Shown in pieces: positions 53,834 to 63,966 of a stretch of DNA of 64,000 nucleotides. Numbering within the stretch: position 1 is the stretch's first letter; each line of letters starts with the position of its first letter. The position numbers and the translations under genes were made by a program. Below the pieces are notes generated by a model. The model was not told where the DNA came from. It was given only the letters and a program-made list of their open reading frames with translations, and searched no databases. Source of the stretch: CAYVIB01 sp964451365 (GTDB lineage Bacteria > Pseudomonadota > Gammaproteobacteria > Pseudomonadales > Cellvibrionaceae); NCBI GenBank assembly GCA_964451365.1, contig CAYVIB010000003.1:62001-126000 (forward strand), in the 5' to 3' direction.

Positions 53834-53862
53834 TTGATTTTTTGTGGCTTTATCGCTATGCT
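53834..53862 (+). promoter_or_regulatory. Candidate internal promoter for the alpha operon
   Basis: TTGATT (53834-53839) and TATGCT (53857-53862) are spaced by 17 bp and followed by a GC-rich stretch (TGCGCGCC). It lies in the 214-bp rpmJ-rpsM gap, the longest in the superoperon apart from its ends. The gap probably also carries the rpsM leader. Confidence 0.55.
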
Positions 53863-53939
53863 TGCGCGCCTTTTTGGCTGGCAAGTATGGCATAAGTTGC
53901 TGTTAATGCTGAATATCTTACCTTGTTGGAGTGAATTGA

Positions 53940-54296
53940 ATGGCTCGTATAGCTGGTGTAAACATACCAGATAACAAACATGCCGCCATCTCCCTGACCT
54001 ATGTTTACGGCATTGGCCGTACAAAGGCCAGGGAAATCTGCGCGGCGAGCGGAGTCGCCGAATCGACAAAAATAGGCGAATTGAGCGAAGAGCAGGTGGA
54101 TGCCATCCGTAATGAGGTGGCCAAGCATACCGTCGAGGGTGACCTGCGTCGTGAAGTGTCCATGAATATCAAGCGGTTAATGGACCTCGGCTGTTATCGC
54201 GGTCTGCGTCACCGTCGCAACCTGCCGGTTCGTGGTCAGCGGTCCAAGACTAATGCGCGTACCCGCAAAGGTCCTCGCAAGCCGATCAAGAAATAA
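53940..54296 (+). CDS. rpsM: 30S ribosomal protein S13
   Basis: 118 residues. MARIAGVNIPDNKHAAISLTYVYGIGRTKA and RHRRNLPVRGQRSKTNARTRKGPRKPIKK are diagnostic. Contacts P-site tRNA and the 50S through bridge B1. First gene of the alpha group. Confidence 0.98.
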   Translation: MARIAGVNIPDNKHAAISLTYVYGIGRTKAREICAASGVAESTKIGELSEEQVDAIRNEVAKHTVEGDLRREVSMNIKRLMDLGCYRGLRHRRNLPVRGQRSKTNARTRKGPRKPIKK

Positions 54297-54339
54297 GTCA
54301 TTCATCAACTGCAACTGAACAGTCCGGGAAAATATTACT

Positions 54340-54738
54340 ATGGCTAAGCCAAGTGGTAAGTCATCGACAACCAAGAAAAAGGTCAAAAAGACCGTTGTTG
54401 ATGGAATTGCGCATATACATGCATCCTTTAATAACACCATTGTGACCATTACCGATCGCCAGGGTAATACCCTGGCCTGGGCCACCTCCGGTGGTTCCGG
54501 CTTCCGTGGTTCGCGCAAGAGCACGCCTTTCGCCGCGCAGATCGCCGCCGAACGCGCTGGTCAGGCCGCCCAGGAATACGGTTTGAAGAACCTTGATGTG
54601 GAAGTGAAAGGCCCCGGTCCGGGTCGGGAATCCGCGGTGCGGGCATTGAACGGTGTTGGCTACAAGATTACCAATATTACCGACGTGACGCCGATTCCGC
54701 ACAACGGCTGCCGTCCACCCAAGAAACGTCGAGTGTAG
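54340..54738 (+). CDS. rpsK: 30S ribosomal protein S11
   Basis: 132 residues. GIAHIHASFNNTIVTITDRQGN, SGGSGFRGSRKSTPFAAQIAAE and DVTPIPHNGCRPPKKRRV are universal. Platform protein near the E site. Confidence 0.98.
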   Translation: MAKPSGKSSTTKKKVKKTVVDGIAHIHASFNNTIVTITDRQGNTLAWATSGGSGFRGSRKSTPFAAQIAAERAGQAAQEYGLKNLDVEVKGPGPGRESAVRALNGVGYKITNITDVTPIPHNGCRPPKKRRV

Positions 54739-54749
54739 GAGGACAATAA

Positions 54750-55370
54750 ATGGCTCGTTATTTAGGACCTACCTGTAAGCTGTCTCGTCGTGAGGGTACC
54801 GATCTTTTTCTCAAAAGCGGTATTCGTCCGCTGGAATCCAAGTGTAAGGCTGAAACCGGCCCCGGCCAGCATGGCCAGCGTCGCGGTCGTCTCTCTGACT
54901 ACGGTGTTCAGCTGCGTGAAAAGCAAAAAGTAAGACGCCTGTACGGAATTCTGGAAAAGCAGTTCCGTGGTTACTACAAGGAAGCCGCCCGCCGTAAAGG
55001 TGCGACCGGTGAAAACCTCCTTCAGTTGTTGGAAAGCCGTCTTGATAATGTAGTGTACCGGATGGGATTTGGTGCGACTCGTTCCGAGTCACGCCAACTG
55101 GTGTCTCATAAAGCAGTACTGGTTAATGGCAAGACGTTAAATATTCCTTCTTATCAGGTAAAAGCCGGCGATGTGATTTCGATTCGAGAGAAATCAAAAA
55201 GCCAACTACGCATCCAGAATGCACTGGCTATTGCCTCGCAACGCGGGGAAGTCGAGTGGGTGGATGTCAGCACCGATAAAAAGGAAGGAACATTCAAGCG
55301 TGTGCCGGATCGTGCTGATTTACCGGCCGAAATCAACGAAAACCTTATCGTCGAGCTTTACTCCAAGTAA
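54750..55370 (+). CDS. rpsD: 30S ribosomal protein S4
   Basis: 206 residues. MARYLGPTCKLSRREGTDL start; S4/RNA-binding domain RLDNVVYRMGFGATRSESRQLVSHKAVLVNGK. The zinc-binding N-terminal cysteines are reduced to KCKAETGPGQHG. Primary 16S binder; S4 is the usual autoregulator of the alpha operon. Confidence 0.98.
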   Translation: MARYLGPTCKLSRREGTDLFLKSGIRPLESKCKAETGPGQHGQRRGRLSDYGVQLREKQKVRRLYGILEKQFRGYYKEAARRKGATGENLLQLLESRLDNVVYRMGFGATRSESRQLVSHKAVLVNGKTLNIPSYQVKAGDVISIREKSKSQLRIQNALAIASQRGEVEWVDVSTDKKEGTFKRVPDRADLPAEINENLIVELYSK

Positions 55371-55410
55371 CGTTTGACCGGAAAGGAAAATACCACTTAC
55401 AGGTGTGTCT

Positions 55411-56400
55411 ATGCAGAGTGCTGTTAATGAATTCTTGACGCCGCGTCATATCGACGTAACCGAGGTTGCGCCAACACGGGCCAGGGTGGTTCTGGAGCCT
55501 TTGGAAAGGGGATTTGGCCACACGTTGGGCAACGCCCTTCGCAGAATATTGCTTTCTTCCATGCCGGGATGTGCCATCACCGATGTTGAGATCGAAGGTG
55601 TACAACACGAGTACAGCGCGATTGAAGGTGTTCAGGAAGATGTTATCGAGATTCTTCTGAACCTGAAAAATGTGGCTGTCGTTATGCACGGCAAGGATCA
55701 GGCGGTTTTAACGCTTAGCAAGCAGGGTCTCGGTCCGGTAACCGCGGGCGATATCCAGCTTGATCATGAAGTTGAAATTAAGAACCCGGATTTGCTGATT
55801 GCCAATATCACCGGTGACAAGGCGTTGAATATGAAACTGACGGTCACGCGTGGCCGTGGCTACCAGCCGGTGGATGCGCGTGAAACAGACGAAGAGGAAA
55901 CGCGGACGATTGGCCGCTTGCAGCTGGATGCGTCCTATAGCCCGGTTCGTCGCCTGGCTTATACGGTTGAAAGCGCGCGGGTTGAGCAGCGTACTGACCT
56001 GGACAAGCTGGTTCTGGACCTGGAAACCAACGGTACCATCGATCCGGAAGAGGCGATTCGCCGCGCGGCGACTATCCTACAGCAACAGCTGGCGGTATTT
56101 GTCGACCTGGAAGGTGAGAAAGAGTCCGAACCGGAGCAGAAGGAAGACCAGATCGATCCGGTGTTGTTGCGTCCGGTGGACGACCTGGAGTTGACGGTTC
56201 GCTCCGCCAACTGTTTGAAAGCGGAAAATATTTACTATATCGGCGACCTGATACAGCGTACGGAAGTGGAGCTGTTGAAAACGCCGAACCTGGGTAAGAA
56301 ATCCCTGACGGAAATTAAAGATATTCTGGCTTCGCGCGGGTTGTCTTTAGGGATGAGATTGGAAAACTGGCCGCCAGCCAGTTTGCGATCAAGCGATTAA
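55411..56400 (+). CDS. rpoA: DNA-directed RNA polymerase subunit alpha
   Basis: 329 residues from the ATG at 55411 (MQSAVNEFLTPR, matching the E. coli start); a GTG two codons earlier is open. The N-domain has LEPLERGFGHTLGNALRRILLSSMPG, the dimer and beta-contacting signature. The C-domain (~250-329) has LRPVDDLELTVRSANCLKAENIYYIGDLIQRTEVELLKTPNLGKKSLTEIKDILASRGLSLGM, which binds UP elements and activators. Confidence 0.99.
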   Translation: MQSAVNEFLTPRHIDVTEVAPTRARVVLEPLERGFGHTLGNALRRILLSSMPGCAITDVEIEGVQHEYSAIEGVQEDVIEILLNLKNVAVVMHGKDQAVLTLSKQGLGPVTAGDIQLDHEVEIKNPDLLIANITGDKALNMKLTVTRGRGYQPVDARETDEEETRTIGRLQLDASYSPVRRLAYTVESARVEQRTDLDKLVLDLETNGTIDPEEAIRRAATILQQQLAVFVDLEGEKESEPEQKEDQIDPVLLRPVDDLELTVRSANCLKAENIYYIGDLIQRTEVELLKTPNLGKKSLTEIKDILASRGLSLGMRLENWPPASLRSSD

Positions 56401-56487
56401 TAAGTGCGTTGGTTCGGCCGGCGTAAGAAGTTGGACATGGCTGTGACAGTTGGTTGTTGCGGCATTTATCTATAAGGGTTAAGAGTC

Positions 56488-56889
56488 ATGCGTCATCGTC
56501 ATAGTGGACGTCAGTTAAACAGAAACAGCTCTCACCGCAAGGCCATGTTTCGCAATATGGTTTCCTCTTTGGTTGAGCACGAATTAATTAAGACCACTTT
56601 GCCAAAGGCAAAAGAGCTTCGTCGTCACGCAGAGCCGCTGATTACGCTGGCAAAAAGCGACAGCGTTGCCAACCGGCGCCTGGCATTCAGCCGGCTGCGC
56701 AGCAAGACCGCGGTTGGAAAATTGTTCAACGAGCTTGGTCCTCGTTACGACGGCCGTCCGGGCGGCTACCTGCGCATCCTGAAGTGCGGTTATCGCGCGG
56801 GAGACAAGGCGCCAATGGCTTATGTTGAACTGGTGGATCGTCCCGAGCCGCTAGCGACTGAAGTTGCCGAAGAGACAGCCGCTGAATAG
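56488..56889 (+). CDS. rplQ: 50S ribosomal protein L17
   Basis: 133 residues. MRHRHSGRQLNRNSSHRKAMFRNMVSSLV and GGYLRILKCGYRAGDKAPMAYVEL are L17 marks. Last gene of the superoperon; a terminator follows 22 bp after the stop. Confidence 0.98.
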   Translation: MRHRHSGRQLNRNSSHRKAMFRNMVSSLVEHELIKTTLPKAKELRRHAEPLITLAKSDSVANRRLAFSRLRSKTAVGKLFNELGPRYDGRPGGYLRILKCGYRAGDKAPMAYVELVDRPEPLATEVAEETAAE

Positions 56890-56910
56890 CTTTTTGCGGG
56901 GATACGAATT

Positions 56911-56944
56911 AACACCGGGCCAGGTCCCGGTGTTTTTATTTTTG
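56911..56944 (+). terminator. Intrinsic terminator of the ribosomal superoperon
   Basis: AACACCGGG and CCCGGTGTT form a 9-bp stem with a 6-base loop, followed by TTTATTTTT. Confidence 0.93.
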
Positions 56945-57402
56945 GCGTCTGAAGAATTCAGCTGGTAACAGTAGGTACAGTTGGTTGGCCTTCACTGCCC
57001 CTCTTCCACTTAATATCACGACATATTTGCACTTCAATAGAGCAAGGCTCTCGATGCCAGAGCAAAGTTCACTGCTCTAACCTGGATAGATTATTCCAAC
57101 GCGGGCGTTCCGTTAAAATTTTTTGATCTTCCCGCTTCCATACAAAACTTGGCAGTGACTTTGCTTGGGATAGCGCTATCTCTGTTCAAGAGCCACAAAA
57201 ATGTTTCCCCCAGCCGTACAGGCATATCAATCGGGGGCAAAATCGACGCCGTGCAACATTTTTTAGAATATGGGTAAATGTTACATTTGCCGTTGCGCAG
57301 GCTGGCGAGTGATAACAACTCTTATATAAACCGGCGGCACATCCCGGATGGGAATAAATTCTTCTATTTATTTATTGAGTTGGGTCTAAGGGTGCAATAT
57401 CT
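56945..57402. other. Intergenic region before the glycogen operon
   Basis: About 460 bp without a convincing gene. It includes a small inverted repeat AGAGCA..TGCTCT near 57059-57078 and an AT-rich stretch near 57320-57375 that probably contains the malQ promoter. A minus-strand frame of 75 codons in the middle lacks a ribosome site and family resemblance. Confidence 0.5.
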
Positions 57403-59571
57403 ATGAGTGACCTCGACAGGGTACTTTATTGGCACGGCGTAGCACCGGGATACGATAACTACAGGGGCGAAGCGGTTACCGTATCGCTGGAAAACAGAAA
57501 GTCGCTCCTGCGTACAATGGGCGTGGATATCAGTTCACCGGAAGCCATATCCAAGGCCGCATACGATCTTGATGTGGCGCCCTGGAACAGATGGTTTCCT
57601 CCCCTGATAATTACTTCAAATAGTGAACAGCCGGTTTTCTATATCAATTTAACACCGGCGGATCTGAAGCAGGAATTTAGCTGGACTTTGCGGGAGGTCG
57701 ATGGCAGTCAGTTGCAGACCGGCCAGTTTATCCCGGAAGAATGCGATGAAATCGGCAATTATCACTACGGAGACATTCGCTTTACCCGGCGCAAGGTTAA
57801 CCTGAATCCCATGGCTGTGGGGTATTACACCCTGGAGGTGGAAAATCGGGGCCGGTCCGCCGCCACGACACTTGCGTCAGTGCCGGCAACCTCGTACCAG
57901 CCGCCGTGGGCGGATAAAGGAGACAAACTGTGGGGATTCATCGTGCAGCTCTATACCCTGCGTTCCAAACGCAATTGGGGACTGGGGGATTTTTCCGATC
58001 TGGCCGCACTGATTGAAAAGGCCGCCGCGGCCGGGGCCGATATTATCGGGCTTAATCCGCTGCACACCCTGCTGCCGAACGTGGAAGAGTATTGCAGCCC
58101 GTACAGTCCTTCGGATCGTCGCTATGTGAATCCACTGTATATTGACGTTGAAGTGGAACTGGATTACCTCGACTCCCCGAAATTGGTGGAGCAATACCAG
58201 TCCTCCGGGATCAGGCGGGAAATTGAGCGGTTGCGCTCGTCGGCACTGGTTAACTATACCGATGTGAAAGCGCTGAAATACCCTTGTTTTGAGAAAATGT
58301 ATCAACGGTTTTGTGAAGTTGAATTGCGGAATCAGTCCGACCGGGCGAAAAGTTTCGATTCTTTTCTGAAGGAGCGCGATGCCGGTTTGAACCAGTACGC
58401 GCTTTATGAGTTGGTGAGAAACAAGGTTCCCAATACGCGCTATCACGCGGAAGTGCCGGATGGCATTCTTCATTCCGGTAAGGGAGAGGCATTCGATCGG
58501 GTTGTTGCCGACAATTTGGAAGGCGTTCGGTTCTACGCTTACCTTCAATGGCTTGCACACCGGCAACTGGATCATTGCCAGCGTAAGGCGGAAGCCCTGG
58601 GGATGAAAATAGGGCTTATCCGGGACCTGGCTGTGGGCGCGGATGGAGACGGATCTGAAGTTTCCCTGAACCAGCAACTGTTTTGTCGAGGTGCCGCTGT
58701 CGGCGCGCCTCCGGACCCGCTGGCCGAACAGGGACAAAACTGGGGACTGCCACCCATGGATCCGGCGGCGTTGCGGCGCAGCGGTTTCAGGCATTTTATC
58801 GAGCTGCTACGGACAAATATGTCCCTTTGCGGCGCATTGCGCATTGATCACGCCATGAGCCTGATGCGCCTTTGGTGGTGCCCTCCAGGCAAGACCGCTG
58901 ATTATGGGGCCTATGTATACTATCCCTTCGAGGAGCTGCTGGGACTGCTTAAGTTGGAGAGTCATCTGAATAAATGCGCCGTGGTAGGAGAAGACCTGGG
59001 CGTGGTGCCGCAGGAATTCCGCGACGCGGTGCATGAAGCCAGAATATTCACCAACAAGGTTTTTTATTTTGAAAAAAGAGGGGATAAGTTTAAACCGCCG
59101 CAGGAATACGATACCCACGCGCTGGCCATGGTCAACAACCACGATGTTCCGACGTTGGCCAGTTGGTGGGATGGTGTCGACCTGGAATTCCGGGGAAAAT
59201 TCAACTTGCTGGAGGAAGGGGTCAGCTATGAGCAAATCTGTGCCCAGCGCGTGGTCGAAAAACAGGAAGCGGTAAACCTGTTGAGGGAACAGGGGCTTTT
59301 CCCGGAATCGTGGGAGGACAAGCCCCTGGACTCAGCCGCGGATCGGGATATTGTTTTCGCAATCCTCAAGCTGACGAGCCGGGTGAGCTCCCAGATTTAC
59401 ATGCTGCAGTTGGAAGACCTGCTGCTAATCAGGGAGCCTGTTAATATTCCCGGAACATTCAGGGAGTATGAGAACTGGAAACGCAAGCAAACCGAAACAA
59501 TTGAAACCAGTTTTAGCGATGGCCATATCGTTTCCCTGCTTGCCGATATCAATACCGAAAGAAAAAAATAA
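57403..59571 (+). CDS. malQ: 4-alpha-glucanotransferase (amylomaltase, GH77)
   Basis: 722 residues, AAGGG ribosome site. An N-terminal beta-domain (~1-165) of the longer bacterial MalQ type precedes the GH77 barrel (PWADKGDKLWGFIVQLYTLRSKRNWGLGDFSDLAALI). Catalytic regions are LRIDHAMSLMRLWW (nucleophile Asp), VGEDLGVVP (acid Glu) and VNNHDVPTLASWW (third Asp). It transfers maltodextrin chains and here probably supports glycogen turnover, as it begins a malQ-glgB-glgX operon. Confidence 0.96.
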   Translation: MSDLDRVLYWHGVAPGYDNYRGEAVTVSLENRKSLLRTMGVDISSPEAISKAAYDLDVAPWNRWFPPLIITSNSEQPVFYINLTPADLKQEFSWTLREVDGSQLQTGQFIPEECDEIGNYHYGDIRFTRRKVNLNPMAVGYYTLEVENRGRSAATTLASVPATSYQPPWADKGDKLWGFIVQLYTLRSKRNWGLGDFSDLAALIEKAAAAGADIIGLNPLHTLLPNVEEYCSPYSPSDRRYVNPLYIDVEVELDYLDSPKLVEQYQSSGIRREIERLRSSALVNYTDVKALKYPCFEKMYQRFCEVELRNQSDRAKSFDSFLKERDAGLNQYALYELVRNKVPNTRYHAEVPDGILHSGKGEAFDRVVADNLEGVRFYAYLQWLAHRQLDHCQRKAEALGMKIGLIRDLAVGADGDGSEVSLNQQLFCRGAAVGAPPDPLAEQGQNWGLPPMDPAALRRSGFRHFIELLRTNMSLCGALRIDHAMSLMRLWWCPPGKTADYGAYVYYPFEELLGLLKLESHLNKCAVVGEDLGVVPQEFRDAVHEARIFTNKVFYFEKRGDKFKPPQEYDTHALAMVNNHDVPTLASWWDGVDLEFRGKFNLLEEGVSYEQICAQRVVEKQEAVNLLREQGLFPESWEDKPLDSAADRDIVFAILKLTSRVSSQIYMLQLEDLLLIREPVNIPGTFREYENWKRKQTETIETSFSDGHIVSLLADINTERKK

Positions 59572-59583
59572 AAAGAGGCATTA

Positions 59584-61788
59584 ATGGGGGTTAGCGACAC
59601 TATTTCCGAAGAGGTTATTCGGATCATTGCCAACGCGGAATGCGAGGATATTTTTGCTTATCTGGGGCCGCACAAAATAGCCGACGGTTATTACGCGGTC
59701 AGGGCTTTTTTGCCGAATGCCGACAGGGTGGAAGTGTTAAACGCCGAGTCCGGTAAAGTAATCGCAGAGAGCCGGCGATTGCACGAGGCGGGATTGTTTA
59801 GCGCGATAATCGAGAGTGAACATGGACTTAGGTACAAATTGCGCGGGTACTATGGACCGGAAGATTATGTTTTCGAAGATCCCTATCGATTCTGGCCTTC
59901 CATAGGCGAACAGGATTTATATTTCTGGGGGGAAGGCACGCACGAAAAAGCTTACGAATTTTTAGGCGCGCACCTGATGGCGTTGGACGGTGTAACAGGT
60001 TGCCGCTTCGCGGTGTGGGCGCCCAATGCCAAACGGGTTTCAGTGGTGGGGAACTTTAATTTCTGGGATGGGCGCAGGCACAGTATGCGCAAACATATTC
60101 CCAGTGGTGTGTGGGAAATTTTTATTCCCGATGTCAGGCCGGGTGCGCTGTATAAATATGAATTGTTAACGCGGGATGACACGGTGCTTCCGCACAAAGT
60201 GGACCCGTTTGAATTCCGTGCCCAGCGGCCGCCGGAACAGGCGTCGATTGTGGTGGAACCGGATAATTATGCCTGGCAGGACGCCGACTGGCGGGAAAAA
60301 AGCCGGCGCTGGAGCCGGCGCGACCGGCCCATTTCAATTTACGAAGTCCATCTTGGATCCTGGAAACGGGTACCGGAAGAGGGAAACCGCTATTGTACGT
60401 ACCGGGAACTTGCGACCGACCTGATTCCTTATGTCAAGGAAATGGGGTTTACCCATGTCCAATTGATGCCGGTGAATGAATTTCCCTTTGACGGTTCATG
60501 GGGATACCAGCCGATAGGACTCTATGCACCCACCAGCCGTTTCGGTAAGCCGGACGATTTCAAATATTTTGTCGATCAGTGTCACCAGGCGGAAATAGGT
60601 GTATTGATTGATTGGGTCCCCGGTCACTTTCCCACGGACTTGTTCGGGCTTGGCCGGTTTGATGGAACACCGCTTTATGAGCATGCGGATTATCGCCAGG
60701 GCTTTCACCCGGACTGGAATACCTTTATCTACAATTACGGCCGTCGGGAAGTGAGCAATTTTTTGATGGCCAACGCGCTTTTCTGGCTCGACAAATATCA
60801 TGTCGACGGCCTGCGCGTGGATGCGGTGGCTTCCATGTTGTACCTGGACTACAGCCGTAAAGAAGGTGAGTGGCTGCCCAACGCGTACGGCGGTCGCGAA
60901 AATCTCGAAGCCATCGATTTTTTAAAATCCACCAATGAGCGTGTGTATAAACACTTCCCCGATTGCATGATGGTTGCGGAGGAGTCGACAGCCTGGCCCG
61001 CGGTATCGAAGCCCACGAACTTCGGCGGACTGGGTTTTGGATACAAATGGAATATGGGCTGGATGAACGACAGCCTCGAATATATTTCGAAGGACCCGGT
61101 GCATCGGCAGTATCATCATCACGACATGACGTTCAGCCTTTATTACGCTTTCAGCGAAAATTTTATCCTGCCGCTCAGCCACGATGAGGTGGTTCACGGT
61201 AAGCGGTCCATACTGGGAAGAATGCCGGGCGATACCTGGCAACAGTTTGCCAACCTGCGTGCATACTATGCCTTTATGTGGACACACCCGGGCAAGAAGC
61301 TGTTATTTATGGGGAGTGAATTCGGCCAGGGGCCGGAGTGGGATTACAACAGCAGCATCTGCTGGCATCTACTGGACATTGCGGAGCACCGCGGTGTCCA
61401 AACCCTGGTTAAGGAGCTGAACCGGCTCTATGTCAGCTCCCCGGCTTTGTATGAAAATGACTGCGAAAGCAGTGGTTTTGAGTGGATCGAGGCGGATGAC
61501 CGGCACAATTCAATTTTTGCTTACCTGCGTAAATCTTCAACAGGTAAGTCGATGCTGGTGGTGGTTAACTTTACGCCGGTGTTCAGGGAACGCTATCGCC
61601 TTGGGGTGGATAAGCCCGGATTCTATCGGGAGCGTTTCAATACCGACAGCGAACTGTTCGGTGGAAGCAACCAGGGTAACAGCGGTGGCTTAATGGCGGA
61701 AGAAGTGCCCTGGCAGCACAGGCGTTACTCCCTGTTAATGAAGCTTCCTCCATTGGCGGCCATTATTCTTGAATTAAGTGACCAATAG
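59584..61788 (+). CDS. glgB: 1,4-alpha-glucan branching enzyme
   Basis: 734 residues, the full length with the extra N-terminal domain (N1, ~10-110) before the CBM48 (RFAVWAPNAKRVSVVGNFNFWDG). The GH13 barrel has YEVHLGSW, GLRVDAVASM (nucleophile Asp), MMVAEESTAWP (acid Glu) and PLSHDEVVHGKRS (third Asp). Makes the alpha-1,6 branches in glycogen. GAGG site, 12 bp after malQ; glgX follows after 2 bp. Confidence 0.98.
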   Translation: MGVSDTISEEVIRIIANAECEDIFAYLGPHKIADGYYAVRAFLPNADRVEVLNAESGKVIAESRRLHEAGLFSAIIESEHGLRYKLRGYYGPEDYVFEDPYRFWPSIGEQDLYFWGEGTHEKAYEFLGAHLMALDGVTGCRFAVWAPNAKRVSVVGNFNFWDGRRHSMRKHIPSGVWEIFIPDVRPGALYKYELLTRDDTVLPHKVDPFEFRAQRPPEQASIVVEPDNYAWQDADWREKSRRWSRRDRPISIYEVHLGSWKRVPEEGNRYCTYRELATDLIPYVKEMGFTHVQLMPVNEFPFDGSWGYQPIGLYAPTSRFGKPDDFKYFVDQCHQAEIGVLIDWVPGHFPTDLFGLGRFDGTPLYEHADYRQGFHPDWNTFIYNYGRREVSNFLMANALFWLDKYHVDGLRVDAVASMLYLDYSRKEGEWLPNAYGGRENLEAIDFLKSTNERVYKHFPDCMMVAEESTAWPAVSKPTNFGGLGFGYKWNMGWMNDSLEYISKDPVHRQYHHHDMTFSLYYAFSENFILPLSHDEVVHGKRSILGRMPGDTWQQFANLRAYYAFMWTHPGKKLLFMGSEFGQGPEWDYNSSICWHLLDIAEHRGVQTLVKELNRLYVSSPALYENDCESSGFEWIEADDRHNSIFAYLRKSSTGKSMLVVVNFTPVFRERYRLGVDKPGFYRERFNTDSELFGGSNQGNSGGLMAEEVPWQHRRYSLLMKLPPLAAIILELSDQ

Positions 61789-61790
61789 AA

Positions 61791-63923
61791 ATGAAATATC
61801 CTTTTGCAGTAACAGAAGGTAAACCCTATCCGCTCGGCGCAACCTGCATGGATGACGGCGTTAATTTCGCGCTTTTTTCCGCGAACGCGGAAAAGGTTGA
61901 GCTTTGCCTGTTTGATGAAACAGGTGAAAACGAAACTGCCCGGATTGCGTTGCCGGGCTACACCGACCAGGTTTGGCACGCCTACGTTGAAGGGCTAAAG
62001 CCCGGTGCGCTATATGGTTATCGCGTCCATGGGCCCTACGAGCCGCAACGGGGCCATCGTTTTAATTCCCAAAAATTATTGTTTGATCCCTACGCAAAAA
62101 AAATTGCCGGCGCGTTTCGCTGGCACAACAGCATGTATGGATACAAATTGGAAAACCCCGATCACGACCTTGTTATCGATACCACGGATAACGCTGCGCA
62201 TATGCCCAAGTGTGTCGTGCTCGATACGCGTCCGTTTGCGGAAGATCAAGGCAGCCGGCCGCCAAAGCCGTATATTCCCTGGAACAAGACCATTATTTAC
62301 GAAACACACGTCAAGGGCTTTACTCGGCTTCACCCGGCAGTGCCGGAAAACGAGCGTGGCAAATTTGCTGGTTTGGCACATCCCGAAGTGCTCGGCTATA
62401 TAAAAAGCCTGGGTGTCACTGCCATTGAAATTTTACCGGCGCATGGATTCGTCGACGAGCAGTTTTTGCTTACCCAGGGGCTATCCAATTACTGGGGGTA
62501 TAACAGCATACATTTCTTTATGCCTCATGCCGGTTATTTGATGGCGGGAGAGCCTGGGGAATTCCGGCATTTTGTCGATGCCGTTCATGAACACGGATTG
62601 GAAGTGATTATGGATGTTGTTTACAACCACACGGCGGAGGGCAATCACCTTGGCCCGACGCTTTCCTTTCGAGGAATCGATAACTCCAGTTATTATTCAC
62701 TGCAGGCGCAGGATGGCCGCTTTTATGTGAACGACACCGGTTGTGGAAACACACTCAACCTGAAACATCCACGCGTGTTGCAGTTTGTCCTGGACAGCCT
62801 TCGCTATTGGTACCACGATATGGGCGTCGATGGTTTTCGCTTCGACCTTGCCACCGTGCTCGGTCGGGAGGCGCATGGGTTCGATTCCGGCAGTGGCTTT
62901 TTCGACGCCATCCGACAGGACCCGGTGCTGGCGCACTGTAAATTGATTGCCGAACCGTGGGATATTGGACCGGGTGGCTACCAGTTGGGCAGCTACCCCA
63001 CCGGCTGGTCTGAATGGAACGACCGTTACCGGGACACCTGTCGCCGCTTCTGGCGCGGCGAGCCGGGAAAGTTGCCGGAATTCGCGCGTCGTATTCATGG
63101 GTCCAGCGACATTTTCGAACACTCGGGCCGGGTGCCCTCGAGCAGCATCAATTTTATTACCAGCCACGACGGTTTTACCCTGGCGGACCTCGTCAGCTAC
63201 AAAAACCGGCATAACGAAGCCAACAACGAAAACAACAACGATGGGCACCATTCCAACTTCAGCGACAATTACGGCAAGGAGGGGCCGACCACCGACGAAA
63301 AGGTTCTGGCGCTTCGCGAACGGCAAAAGCGTAACTTTTTAGCTACACTCTTTCTATCGCAGGGAACACCGATGCTGCTGGCGGGGGATGAAATCAGCCG
63401 CACGCAGAAGGGCAATAACAACGCCTACTGCCAGGACAACGAGATCAATTGGCTTGATTGGCGGAATCAGCACGACGACCAAAAGGCGCTGCAGTTCTTT
63501 GTTGAATATGTTATTGCGCTGCGAGGAAAATACTCGCTGTTAACATCGCGGCGTTACATTCATCGTCCGGACGAACCGCAAGGGAAAATTCACAGCTGTG
63601 TTCGCTGGGTTAACGAGTCCGGCGAGGAAATGCAGGAAGAACAGTGGATCGATCCCGATACTTATACCGTGGGCTGGATTCTTGAAAGCATTCCGATTGA
63701 CAATACCATTGATTACACCCCCGAGCGCCTGTTGATCCTGTTTAACGCCGGGCCGGAGACGATGTCGTTTACCCTGCCGAACGATCCGGAGGTGAGCCAG
63801 TGGAATTACCTGCTGGATACCTACAGTGCCAATGGCAAACCGATAGACACGCTTGCAGCGCCGGGAACCAAAATCAAACTCAAAGACAAATCCATAATGA
63901 TGTTGAGCGCTTCATTTAAATAG
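61791..63923 (+). CDS. glgX: Glycogen debranching enzyme
   Basis: 710 residues. CBM48 with PLGATCMDDGVNFALFSANAEKVELCLFD, then the GH13 barrel: MDVVYNHTAEGNHLGPTLSFRGIDNSSYY, GVDGFRFDLATVLGR (Asp), LIAEPWDIGPGGYQLG (Glu) and FITSHDGFTLADLVSYKNRHNEAN (Asp). It hydrolyses alpha-1,6 stubs in phosphorylase-limited glycogen. The weak ribosome site and 2-bp spacing suggest translational coupling to glgB. Plant-type isoamylase is the only close alternative. Confidence 0.97.
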   Translation: MKYPFAVTEGKPYPLGATCMDDGVNFALFSANAEKVELCLFDETGENETARIALPGYTDQVWHAYVEGLKPGALYGYRVHGPYEPQRGHRFNSQKLLFDPYAKKIAGAFRWHNSMYGYKLENPDHDLVIDTTDNAAHMPKCVVLDTRPFAEDQGSRPPKPYIPWNKTIIYETHVKGFTRLHPAVPENERGKFAGLAHPEVLGYIKSLGVTAIEILPAHGFVDEQFLLTQGLSNYWGYNSIHFFMPHAGYLMAGEPGEFRHFVDAVHEHGLEVIMDVVYNHTAEGNHLGPTLSFRGIDNSSYYSLQAQDGRFYVNDTGCGNTLNLKHPRVLQFVLDSLRYWYHDMGVDGFRFDLATVLGREAHGFDSGSGFFDAIRQDPVLAHCKLIAEPWDIGPGGYQLGSYPTGWSEWNDRYRDTCRRFWRGEPGKLPEFARRIHGSSDIFEHSGRVPSSSINFITSHDGFTLADLVSYKNRHNEANNENNNDGHHSNFSDNYGKEGPTTDEKVLALRERQKRNFLATLFLSQGTPMLLAGDEISRTQKGNNNAYCQDNEINWLDWRNQHDDQKALQFFVEYVIALRGKYSLLTSRRYIHRPDEPQGKIHSCVRWVNESGEEMQEEQWIDPDTYTVGWILESIPIDNTIDYTPERLLILFNAGPETMSFTLPNDPEVSQWNYLLDTYSANGKPIDTLAAPGTKIKLKDKSIMMLSASFK

Positions 63924-63966
63924 CGGGAGCGTAATTTTTTGATATACCGAAAAGTGGAAAGAATAC

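Noticed and set aside
53753..53974. 73-codon plus-strand frame with a hydrophobic stretch before rpsM
   Set aside because: Overlaps the rpsM start and the likely promoter/leader; no ribosome site.
57091..57318. 75-codon minus-strand frame before malQ
   Set aside because: No ribosome site, no recognisable family, ordinary noncoding composition.
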